This document shows, piece by piece, positions 1-6,540 of a DNA stretch of 30,136 nucleotides. The notes beneath the pieces are model-generated. The model made no database searches. It was not told the origin of the DNA and worked only from the letters and a program-made list of their open reading frames with translations. The number at the start of each line of letters is the position of its first letter. Position 1 is the stretch's first letter. The position numbers and the translations under genes are program-made. Source of the DNA: DATFES01 sp035457725 (GTDB lineage: Bacteria; Pseudomonadota; Alphaproteobacteria; CACIAM-22H2); NCBI GenBank assembly GCA_035457725.1, contig DATIBC010000051.1, positions 1 to 30,136 on the forward strand, given 5' to 3'.

Positions 1-154
1 GAAGGCGTTGCCCCCGTTACCGAGCGCGGTGCCGACTTCGGGAGACGGGGCGAAGTAGCGAAGACTCACGGAGCTGTGTTTTGCCACTGACGCGGCTCAG
101 TAGTTAGGCTCGTACTTAGGTCGCGGCGACGTTCGAATTGCCGCTGCGGCTAGG
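1..154. other. Unassigned left edge
   Basis: No gene could be supported here. Frame 1 of the plus strand is open from the first base to a TGA at 88-90, so it could be the last 29 codons of a gene entering from the left, but the peptide is not recognisable. A short segment around 131-147 resembles a tRNA T-loop between short complementary arms, but no acceptor stem, anticodon arm or CCA end goes with it. The stretch ends at an intrinsic terminator, so some transcript probably enters from the left. Confidence 0.3.
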
Positions 155-178
155 CGGGGTGCCATCCACCCCGTTTTT
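155..178 (+). terminator. Intrinsic terminator closing a transcript from the left
   Basis: A perfect 7-bp GC-rich stem (CGGGGTG at 155-161 with CACCCCG at 167-173) encloses a 5-nt loop and is followed directly by five T residues (174-178). This is the standard rho-independent layout. It lies about 70 bp before the cytochrome c' start, so it would insulate that gene from upstream transcription. The gene it serves is outside the window or in its first 90 bases. Confidence 0.75.
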
Positions 179-204
179 GTAACGCCGATGCGCAATCTAA
201 AGAT
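177..204 (+). promoter_or_regulatory. Possible sigma70-type promoter of the cytochrome c' gene
   Basis: TTGTAA at 177-182 and AAAGAT at 199-204 are separated by 16 bp and are moderate matches to -35 and -10 elements. A start site near 211 would fall inside the palindrome at 206-233, a classical position for repressor control. The match is weak enough that another promoter is possible. Confidence 0.3.
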
Positions 205-205
205 G

Positions 206-233
206 TTGGATTGTAGATTATCCTACAATCCAA
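206..233. promoter_or_regulatory. Perfect 11-bp inverted repeat, candidate operator or 5'-UTR hairpin
   Basis: TTGGATTGTAG (206-216) is repeated exactly, inverted, as CTACAATCCAA (223-233), with a 6-nt AT-rich centre. It ends immediately before the GGGAG ribosome binding site (234-238) of the cytochrome c' gene. It is AT-rich in an otherwise GC-rich neighbourhood. The arms are long enough to bind a dimeric regulator. As RNA they would form a hairpin touching the ribosome binding site. No T-run follows, so it is not a terminator. The cognate regulator cannot be named from the sequence. Confidence 0.55.
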
Positions 234-248
234 GGGAGTTTTCGTACA

Positions 249-713
249 ATGTCGATGTCCCAGACAGTAGCAAGGTTGATCGCACTTGCCGTATTGGTCG
301 GAACTGGCGCGGTGGCAGCGCAGACAGCTCCGTCACAAGTGATCGGCCAGCGGCAGGACGCCATGAAGGGCCTCGGCGGGGCCATGAAAACCCTGACACC
401 GATGGTGCGTGGCGAGCAACCATGGAACCAAGCCGAAGCGGTTAAGGCGGCCACGACCATCAACAACGTCTCAAAAGCGATTCCACAAGTCTTCCCGCCA
501 GGCAGCGGCCCTGAAAGCGGCGTCAAGACGGGGGCGCTGCCAATCATTTGGCAGCAAACGGCCGACTACCAGCTAAAGGCGAAGGCACTTGAGGAGGCAA
601 GCGGCGTGCTGCTCGGGCTTGCCCAGGCCGGCAATTCCGACGGCGTGAAAAACCAGTTCGGCAACGTCGGCAAGGCATGTGGCGGCTGCCACGAGGTGTA
701 CCGGGCCAAATAA
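249..713 (+). CDS. Cytochrome c' (class II c-type cytochrome)
   Basis: The 154-residue product has a signal peptide (basic start, hydrophobic residues 8-23, likely cleavage after AVAAQ) and ends with the haem c motif CGGCH at 144-148, only six residues from the C-terminus. A C-terminal CxxCH after an alpha-helical, alanine-rich body is the signature of the cytochrome c' family (four-helix bundle). Members are periplasmic, usually have five-coordinate haem, and bind NO or CO; some protect against nitrosative stress. The ATG at 249 has GGGAG 10 bases upstream; an ATG at 255 is a less likely alternative. The 11-bp palindrome before the ribosome binding site suggests dedicated regulation. A diheme cytochrome follows on the same strand and may share the transcript. 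The family call is strong; the physiological role is inferred. Confidence 0.88.
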   Translation: MSMSQTVARLIALAVLVGTGAVAAQTAPSQVIGQRQDAMKGLGGAMKTLTPMVRGEQPWNQAEAVKAATTINNVSKAIPQVFPPGSGPESGVKTGALPIIWQQTADYQLKAKALEEASGVLLGLAQAGNSDGVKNQFGNVGKACGGCHEVYRAK

Positions 714-778
714 TCGCGGTCTTCGCTTCGAGGCCTCACTTGAGGCGGATCGCCGCAATTTTTGCTCGGACTGGGCAT

Positions 779-1747
779 TTGGGACGCCGTGGTGAGGGGC
801 TCGCCACTCACAGACGCAGGCCGATTCGCGTCCGTGGCCTCGCACGGCTTCTGACCGGCTTCTTGGTGGCGGCGTTCATATCGAACCCGCTGGGCGCGCA
901 GGTGGGTGACGTTCCACCGGGCGATCACGGGGCGGTCCGGCGCGGCGAGTATCTATTCAGCGCGGCTGGCTGCGCCGGATGTCACACCGACATCAAGAAT
1001 AGAGGCCCGGTCGGCGCTGGCGGACGCGAGCTCAAAACTCCATTTGGAGTGTTTTACGGGCCGAACATCACATCCGATCCCGACCATGGAATCGGCCGAT
1101 GGAGCGACGCCGATTTCATCCGCGCGCTCCGCCATGGGGTTAGCCCGCGTGGGGCGCACTATTATCCGGTGTTTCCGTTCACGTCGTTCACCAAGATCAG
1201 TGACGATGACATGCGAGATCTCAAGGCGTTTTTGTTCTCACTGCCGCCATCGCCGACACCGAACCGGGCGCACGATATCCGGTTTCCGTTCAACTTCCGC
1301 TTCGCCCAGTATTTCTGGAAACTTCTGTTCTTCGATCGCGGAGCATTCGTGGACGATGCCGGGCGTCCGGCAGCGGTCAATCGCGGCGCCTATCTCGTCA
1401 CGGCTCTCGGCCATTGCGGCGAGTGCCATACTCCTCGGAACCTCATGGGCGCAAGCGACCGCGGCCTGGCATTTGCCGGTACGCGCAACGGGCCGGAGGG
1501 GAGCAACGTTCCCAACATCACGCCCGATCCTGAAACAGGCATCGGCAGATGGAGTACCGGCGATCTCGCCGAGCTGCTCAAGAGTGGCATGACTCCCGAT
1601 GGCGACTTCGTCGGCGGGAGCATGGCCGAAGTGGTGCGCGAGACCACTAGCAAGCTAAGCGAAAACGATCGCAAGGCGATGGTGGCGTATCTTCGAGCGT
1701 TACCGCCGATTCAAAACGACTTGCGAGGAAAATCTTCACCGCCGTAG
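779..1747 (+). CDS. Diheme cytochrome c, periplasmic
   Basis: The protein has two cytochrome c domains with haem motifs CAGCH (residues 65-69 from the chosen start) and CGECH (213-217). Each is followed by a related NIT.DP...GIGRW segment, showing internal duplication. This matches the diheme cytochromes serving as electron-transfer subunits of periplasmic dehydrogenases (COG2010 type). No dehydrogenase partner is present. A signal peptide lies about 23 residues in (hydrophobic LARLLTGFLVAAFI, ending GAQ). The start is uncertain: the frame is open back to an ATG at 677 inside the cytochrome c' gene, but that would put about 55 residues before the signal peptide. TTG codons at 740 and 779 fit better, and 779 is chosen with low certainty. 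It lies directly downstream of the cytochrome c' gene, so the two may act in one periplasmic electron-transfer chain. Confidence 0.82.
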   Translation: MGRRGEGLATHRRRPIRVRGLARLLTGFLVAAFISNPLGAQVGDVPPGDHGAVRRGEYLFSAAGCAGCHTDIKNRGPVGAGGRELKTPFGVFYGPNITSDPDHGIGRWSDADFIRALRHGVSPRGAHYYPVFPFTSFTKISDDDMRDLKAFLFSLPPSPTPNRAHDIRFPFNFRFAQYFWKLLFFDRGAFVDDAGRPAAVNRGAYLVTALGHCGECHTPRNLMGASDRGLAFAGTRNGPEGSNVPNITPDPETGIGRWSTGDLAELLKSGMTPDGDFVGGSMAEVVRETTSKLSENDRKAMVAYLRALPPIQNDLRGKSSPP

Positions 1748-1873
1748 CGCGATGGTAGAAAGACGCCGTAACCCGTTCGTATGTGGGTAGTTTCCATTGC
1801 GAGTCTGACGGGCAATCGTTAAGGTTCGAGCACCGGGTGGCCGCCAACAAAAGGCGAACAAGGCGTCGGCGTC

Positions 1874-2929
1874 GTGAAACGTCCGTTGATCATCGGGCTG
1901 ATCGGGCTAGTGCTCGTGATTGCCGGTGGAATTTCAGCATGGCTGCAATTGACCGGGGAGCCGCCGCCGGCGGTGCCGGTCGCGCTCACGGCGCCAGCAA
2001 GCGCCCCCGCCGCAGGCCAGCCGACACAACAAGCTGCGACGCCGCCGCCGGCCGGCGCCACGGGTTCGCAGCCTCCAGCGGTCCCGGCGGCCCGATTGGC
2101 GCCCAGTTTCGACGTGGTGCGAATCAATCCTGCGGGCGATGCGGTGATCGCCGGTCGCGCCATGCCCAACGCCACGGTAACGATCTACGACGGCGACCGT
2201 GAACTTGGCAAGGTCAAGGCCGATGCGCGCGGCGAGTGGGTCTTCGTTCCGAGCAGCCCGCTGCCCTCTGGCGCTCGCGAACTTAGCCTGTCGGCCGAGG
2301 TCGAGGGCCAAGCGGCCACGCGCTCCGAGCAGGTGGTCGTTCTCGCGGTCCCCGAGCGCGGACGTGACCTAGCCGGCCGCCCGGCGCGCGAGCCGCAGCA
2401 GCCGCTGGCGATCATTACGCCGCGCGAGGGCACCGGCCCTAGCACTGTCATTCAACGCCCGGGCGGGCGTTTTGCCGCTGGTACGCTCGGCATCGAGATC
2501 GTCGAATACGACGAACACGGCGCGCTCAGCATGAGCGGAACGGCGACCGTACCGGGAGCCCGGGTCAAAATTTATCTCGACGATCGCCTGATCGGCACCG
2601 CCATCGCGGACGGCAAGGGCAACTGGAGCTTGACGCCGCAAGTCCGTATCGCGCCGGGGACTTACGTTTTGCGGGCCGATGAAGAGACGGGGGATGGCAA
2701 GATCGTCGCGAGCGTCGAGGCGTCGTTGACCCGCACGGTTGCTACCGCCGATGGGCAGACGACGGTGGTCGTCGTGCAACCGGGAAACAGCCTGTGGCGG
2801 ATCGCGCGCCGGATTTATGGAGAAGGCATCCGCTACACGGTCATCTACGAAGCCAATCGCACCAAGATCCAAGATCCCGATTTGATCTACCCCGGGCAAC
2901 GTTTCGACGTTCCAACGCGGCGCAACTAG
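1874..2929 (+). CDS. Membrane-anchored LysM protein with two Ig-like modules
   Basis: The 351-residue protein begins with a transmembrane or signal-anchor segment (residues 5-24). A Pro/Ala-rich linker (30-75) follows, then two related beta-rich modules (about 80-155 and 200-290). Each contains a core of the type 'P.A.V.IY.d...G...AD..G.W...P', resembling bacterial Ig-like repeats. A C-terminal LysM domain (about 296-348: VVVVQPGNSLWRIARRIYG ... YPGQRFDVP) should bind the glycan strands of peptidoglycan. The start is GTG at 1874, with AAGG about 12 bases upstream; it places the hydrophobic segment at the N-terminus. Proteins with this layout are common in Alphaproteobacteria and are thought to sit in the periplasm attached to the inner membrane. 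The precise role is unknown. It is flanked by other exported proteins but is 126 bp from the nearest. Confidence 0.82.
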   Translation: MKRPLIIGLIGLVLVIAGGISAWLQLTGEPPPAVPVALTAPASAPAAGQPTQQAATPPPAGATGSQPPAVPAARLAPSFDVVRINPAGDAVIAGRAMPNATVTIYDGDRELGKVKADARGEWVFVPSSPLPSGARELSLSAEVEGQAATRSEQVVVLAVPERGRDLAGRPAREPQQPLAIITPREGTGPSTVIQRPGGRFAAGTLGIEIVEYDEHGALSMSGTATVPGARVKIYLDDRLIGTAIADGKGNWSLTPQVRIAPGTYVLRADEETGDGKIVASVEASLTRTVATADGQTTVVVVQPGNSLWRIARRIYGEGIRYTVIYEANRTKIQDPDLIYPGQRFDVPTRRN

Positions 2930-3043
2930 CGGCCAAGCACGGCGCGTAAGCGGTGGGCGCAATTTCCGCGTCGGCGGGAAGGGTGGTAGCGTGCGCGCCG
3001 GCGGCCGCCAGAAAACCTGTTAAGGACCGCCGGGAGGAACACC

Positions 3044-4213
3044 ATGTTGAAAACGCCGATTTTCGCCGGTGCGGTCGCCGGCGTGATCGCCTGCCTAGCG
3101 CAAGCGACGGTCGAGGCGCAGATCGTCGTATCAGCGAACGATAACAAAGTCCGACGGGTCAACGGCCAGGTCCAGGTGGTGCAGAACCCGCCGGCCGACA
3201 CGGTGGCCATCATCGACCTCGGCCAGTCTCCGCCGAAGGTTCTCGCCGAACTCGACACCCCAGCCAGCGCGGTCGGGCCGCCGCTCAGCGTGGCAATAAC
3301 ACCCGACGAATCGCTGGCCCTCGTCACTGCGGCGATGAAAATCAATCCCGCCGATCCGACGAAGCAGACCGCCGACAACAAGCTCACTGTCATCGATCTC
3401 AAAGCCTCGCCTCCGGCGGTGATCGCCACGCTTGAGACCGGCAGATCGCCGGCCGGCTTGTCGATAAACCGGCAGGGAACGTTGGCGCTCGTCGCCAACC
3501 GCGAGGAAGGCACGGTGTCCGTTTTCGCGATCGACGGTAAGCGCGTCACGCCAGTCGAGAAGGTGAAGATCGCCGACGAAAAATCCGGCGTCAGCCATGT
3601 CGCCATCAGTCCCGACGGCAAATGGGCGCTGGCGACCCGCGACGGCGACTTCAAGATCACGCTACTAACAATCGACGGACAAAAGGTCGAGCCCGCCAAG
3701 CGCGATATCAATGCCGGCCTGCGCCCGTACGGGATCGACATCAGTCCCAAGGGCGACATCGCTGTCGTCGCCAATATTGGGATCGGCGCCGGCGACACAG
3801 ACACGGTGAGCATCATCGACATGACGCTCAAGCCGCCGCGCGTCGTCGACACGTTCAGCGTCGGCCAGACGCCCGAAGGGATCAAGTTCTCTCCCGACGG
3901 CCGCCACGTCGGCGTCGTGGTGATGAACGGCAGCGATAAACCCAGCGAGTCGCCGTTCTTCGCCGACAGTGGCCTGCTGAAGATCTATCGCGTCGAAGGC
4001 CGGCGCCTCCAGCACATCGCCGAGGGCAGGATCGGCCGTTGGTCGCAAGGCGTGGTCTTCAGCAACGACGGCGCGACGGTGCTGGCGCAGAACATGGTCG
4101 AGCGCGACATCGTCGTATTCCGCTTCGACGGAAGCAAACTGGAGGACACCGGACAGCGCATCAAGCTGAACGGCGGCGCCGCCGCGATACGCGCCGCCGA
4201 CAGGCCGGGCTGA
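3044..4213 (+). CDS. Secreted YncE/YVTN-type beta-propeller protein
   Basis: The 389-residue product has a signal peptide (residues 1-25, ending VEAQ). The rest is made of repeated blades of the form 'P.g...sPDg..alv.....', for example VAITPDESLALVTA, VAISPDGKWALATR, IDISPKGDIAVVAN, IKFSPDGRHVGVVV and VVFSNDGATVLAQN. This is the pattern of seven-bladed YncE-like propellers (lactonase or YVTN family). No catalytic residues or enzyme-specific motifs were recognised, so a binding or scaffold role in the periplasm is as likely as an enzymatic one. The start is secure: GGGAGGAA precedes the ATG at normal spacing. It is a separate unit from the LysM gene (114-bp gap). Confidence 0.75.
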   Translation: MLKTPIFAGAVAGVIACLAQATVEAQIVVSANDNKVRRVNGQVQVVQNPPADTVAIIDLGQSPPKVLAELDTPASAVGPPLSVAITPDESLALVTAAMKINPADPTKQTADNKLTVIDLKASPPAVIATLETGRSPAGLSINRQGTLALVANREEGTVSVFAIDGKRVTPVEKVKIADEKSGVSHVAISPDGKWALATRDGDFKITLLTIDGQKVEPAKRDINAGLRPYGIDISPKGDIAVVANIGIGAGDTDTVSIIDMTLKPPRVVDTFSVGQTPEGIKFSPDGRHVGVVVMNGSDKPSESPFFADSGLLKIYRVEGRRLQHIAEGRIGRWSQGVVFSNDGATVLAQNMVERDIVVFRFDGSKLEDTGQRIKLNGGAAAIRAADRPG

Positions 4214-4240
4214 GCCATCGCCGGCGCGCGAGGGGCGGGC

Positions 4241-4279
4241 GGAGAGAATCGCGCCGCGGCTGCCGCGCGATGCTTCTCC
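4241..4279 (+). terminator. Imperfect GC-rich hairpin after the propeller gene
   Basis: ATCGCGC (4248-4254) pairs with GCGCGAT (4265-4271), and GGAGA (4241-4245) pairs with TCTCC (4275-4279), leaving a small internal loop. No T-run follows, so termination is uncertain. It lies between the propeller stop and psd and overlaps the possible psd -35 element. Confidence 0.25.
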
Positions 4280-4302
4280 CGCGCCGCCGCGCCCGGTACA
4301 AT
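4274..4302 (+). promoter_or_regulatory. Possible promoter of psd-pssA
   Basis: TACAAT at 4297-4302 is a good -10 match. The only -35 at correct spacing (17 bp) is TTCTCC at 4274-4279, a poor match. A start near 4309 would give a leader of about 40 bases before psd. Confidence 0.25.
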
Positions 4303-4349
4303 ATCGGCCGTCATGGCGACCGGATCAACAACGCAACGGCCACGGGCGA

Positions 4350-5045
4350 ATGCGGCAAGTCTCGACCGTACCTGACTTGCGCGTGCACCGCGCGGGCTGG
4401 CCGTTCATCGGCATCGGCGCGTTGGTGACGGTGGTCCTGGCAGCGATCTGGCAGCCGGCTGGCGGAATCGCCGGCGTCGCGACATTGTGGATGGCGTATT
4501 TCTTTCGTGATCCCGACCGCGTGACGCCGACGCGCGAGGGGCTGATCCTCAGTCCCGCCGACGGAATCGTGCGGATGATCGCCCGCGCAGCGCCTCCGCC
4601 CGAGCTGGGGATGGATACGAGCGAGCGGACGCGGGTGAGCATTTTCCTTAATGTCTTCGACGTCCACGTCAACCGGGCGCCGGCCGACGGCACCGTGGCG
4701 GCGGTGCACTACCGCCAAGGAAAGTTTGTGAACGCGTCGTTCGACAAGGCGAGCGAGGACAACGAGCGCGTATCGGTTCGGCTTGCCCTCAGCCATGGCG
4801 GTGAGATGGCGTTCGTGCAGATCGCCGGCTTGATTGCGCGACGGATCGTTTGCGACTTGAAGGAAGGCGCGGTCGTGCGGGCGGGCGAGCGCTTCGGCAT
4901 CATCCGCTTCGGCAGCCGGGTCGACGTCTACCTGCCTGACGGCGCGAGCCCGTTGGTCGCCCTCGGGCAGCGCGCGATCGGTGGCGAAACGGTGCTCGCC
5001 GATCTGGCCAGCGCCGAGGGGCCTCGAACGGGGGAGGTGCGCTGA
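4350..5045 (+). CDS. psd: Phosphatidylserine decarboxylase proenzyme
   Basis: The 231-residue protein belongs to the short archaeal/alphaproteobacterial type of phosphatidylserine decarboxylase. It converts phosphatidylserine to phosphatidylethanolamine at the inner membrane. It has an N-terminal membrane hairpin (about 17-50), the AYFFRDP motif (49-55), PADG with Asp71, the DVHVNRAP motif with His106, and the self-cleavage site FGS at 187-189. There Gly188-Ser189 would be cut and Ser189 become the pyruvoyl group. These Asp/His/Ser positions correspond to the residues known to drive autocleavage. The ATG at 4350 gives the usual family N-terminus; its ribosome binding site is weak. It overlaps pssA by one base (TGATG), so the two consecutive pathway enzymes are translationally coupled. 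Confidence 0.95.
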   Translation: MRQVSTVPDLRVHRAGWPFIGIGALVTVVLAAIWQPAGGIAGVATLWMAYFFRDPDRVTPTREGLILSPADGIVRMIARAAPPPELGMDTSERTRVSIFLNVFDVHVNRAPADGTVAAVHYRQGKFVNASFDKASEDNERVSVRLALSHGGEMAFVQIAGLIARRIVCDLKEGAVVRAGERFGIIRFGSRVDVYLPDGASPLVALGQRAIGGETVLADLASAEGPRTGEVR

Positions 5046-5938
5046 TGTTTCGTTTCATCGACCATGGCGGGGGACGCCGCCATCTTCGCCGACCGCGCCT
5101 GCGTCGCGGCGCGATGAACCAGCTCATTCCCAACGTGCTTACGGTCGGCGCGCTGTGCGCCGGCCTGACGGCGATCCGTTTTGCGCTGATGGAGCGTTGG
5201 GAAGCGGCGGTGTTCGCGATCGTCGTCGCGGGAATATTCGACGGCCTCGACGGTAGGGCGGCGCGGCTGCTCGGGGGCGGCACCAAGTTTGGCGCCGAGC
5301 TAGATTCGCTCTCGGACTTCATTAGCTTCGGCGTGGCTCCCGCGGTCGTCATCTACTTATGGTCGACGCACGAATTTAGCGGCGTCGCCTGGGCGGTGTC
5401 GGTGATGTTCGCGGTGTGTTGTGCCTTGCGTTTGGCGCGATTCAACACCGCGCTGGCCGACCCGAATCCACCGCCATATACGCGTAACTTTTTTACCGGC
5501 GTGCCGGCGCCGGCCGGCGCCGGGTTGGCGATCTGGCCGATGATGTTGACGTTCGAATTTGGGCCAGGTTGGTTCGACCGCCCGAGCGTCAACGTCGTCG
5601 TCCTGTTCGTCGTCGGGCTGTTGATGGTTAGCCGCGTTCCGACATTTTCGATCAAGCGGATACGCGTGCCCTCGCAGCACGTCATTCCGGCTCTGCTGAT
5701 CATGGGCATCATGATGGCGGCGTTGGCGAGCGCGCCCTGGCTGACGTTAATCGCGATTGGCTTCGTCTACTCGGCCAGCATCCCGATCGCAATTTGGGTT
5801 TTCAGGCGTGCGCGCGCCGCCTACCGCGCCCACACCGGCGCGGAGGTGCCGATGCCGCCGCCGGCGTTGCCCGGAGTCGAGGAAGGAGCAGGAACCGGAC
5901 AAGAGGGCCCACCCAGGCCCGACGTCCAACGACGATAG
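5045..5938 (+). CDS. pssA: CDP-diacylglycerol-serine O-phosphatidyltransferase
   Basis: This integral membrane enzyme makes phosphatidylserine from CDP-diacylglycerol and serine, the substrate of the decarboxylase encoded just upstream. The CDP-alcohol phosphotransferase signature D-x2-DG-x2-AR-x8-G-x3-D-x3-D is complete: Asp66, Asp69, Gly70, Ala73-Arg74, Gly83, Asp87 and Asp91. Several hydrophobic segments follow (about 93-120, 155-175, 190-205, 225-265). The start ATG at 5045 overlaps the psd stop. It yields a basic N-terminal stretch before LIPNVLTVGALCAG, as is usual in alphaproteobacterial PssA; ATG 5114 is the alternative. The C-terminal tail (about 265-297) is rich in Pro, Gly and Glu and looks disordered. 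It converges with the next gene, leaving only 14 bp. Confidence 0.95.
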   Translation: MFRFIDHGGGRRHLRRPRLRRGAMNQLIPNVLTVGALCAGLTAIRFALMERWEAAVFAIVVAGIFDGLDGRAARLLGGGTKFGAELDSLSDFISFGVAPAVVIYLWSTHEFSGVAWAVSVMFAVCCALRLARFNTALADPNPPPYTRNFFTGVPAPAGAGLAIWPMMLTFEFGPGWFDRPSVNVVVLFVVGLLMVSRVPTFSIKRIRVPSQHVIPALLIMGIMMAALASAPWLTLIAIGFVYSASIPIAIWVFRRARAAYRAHTGAEVPMPPPALPGVEEGAGTGQEGPPRPDVQRR

Positions 5939-5952
5939 GTTCGGCTCAACGC

Positions 5953-6426
5953 CTAACCGCAGCGGCGCCAGTGCTGGCGGACCGGCGGCGGGGCGCCGGG
6001 AGTGTGACGAATACCCAGACGCCGTTCGGCGCCATCGACGGCGACACGGGCGGTAACGAATTCGGTTGGCGCGACGAAGCGGAACACGAGCGTCGCCGCC
6101 CGGCCGCCCTCGTCGAGGGTCGCCGAGACGTCGTTCTCGCCCGCCGACCACGACACCGGGTATTCGCGAGGCGTGGGCGCGTTGTCGATGATCAGCGCCA
6201 TGCGGTCGCGCGTAAAGCGCCAAACGTAGCGGTTGCCCACGCAATCTGCGGCATCGACCGCCCAGCGGCCGACGATCGCCTGCAGCGGGTCGAAGTCCGC
6301 CGGGAGCTGCCCGCTGGCCGTCGCGACGACGGGCCATGAGTTGAGCGCGCCAATCGCAAATGCGAGGGCGAACAGCAGCGGGCAGGCGATTCGTCCAGCC
6401 GGGATTCGTTTCACGGGACTCAACAT
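5953..6426 (-). CDS. Exported hypothetical protein
   Basis: The 157-residue product has an N-terminal signal peptide (basic residues 6-12, hydrophobic 13-35) and a small, probably beta-rich mature domain. That domain contains 'IVGRWAVDAADCVGNRYVWRFTRDRMALIID', suggesting a lipocalin-like or stress-related periplasmic fold in which a residual quantity is compared against zero, but no family could be named. Two cysteines lie outside the signal peptide, one in the core (DCVG) and one near the C-terminus, and could form a disulfide. The ATG at 6426 is the first codon of the frame. The gene is transcribed towards pssA and away from glnS. The open frame, exported N-terminus and position between two conserved genes support it as real. 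Its function is unknown. Confidence 0.65.
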   Translation of the reverse strand: MLSPVKRIPAGRIACPLLFALAFAIGALNSWPVVATASGQLPADFDPLQAIVGRWAVDAADCVGNRYVWRFTRDRMALIIDNAPTPREYPVSWSAGENDVSATLDEGGRAATLVFRFVAPTEFVTARVAVDGAERRLGIRHTPGAPPPVRQHWRRCG

Positions 6427-6540
6427 TACGCGACTTTACGCCTCGCCGCACGCCGCCCCTTTCGGTCGGTTCAATGTGAGCCGCGGGCGCCGGAGTTCTG
6501 ATTGTGGCGCGGGGCGGCGATATCGAGTAGTACGAGCGCC

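Noticed and set aside
120..154. A tRNA-like or tmRNA-like 3' end, suggested by GTTCGAATT between short arms
   Set aside because: The arm has a mismatch, and no acceptor stem, anticodon arm or CCA end accompanies it. The nearby hairpin with a T-run is explained by a terminator.
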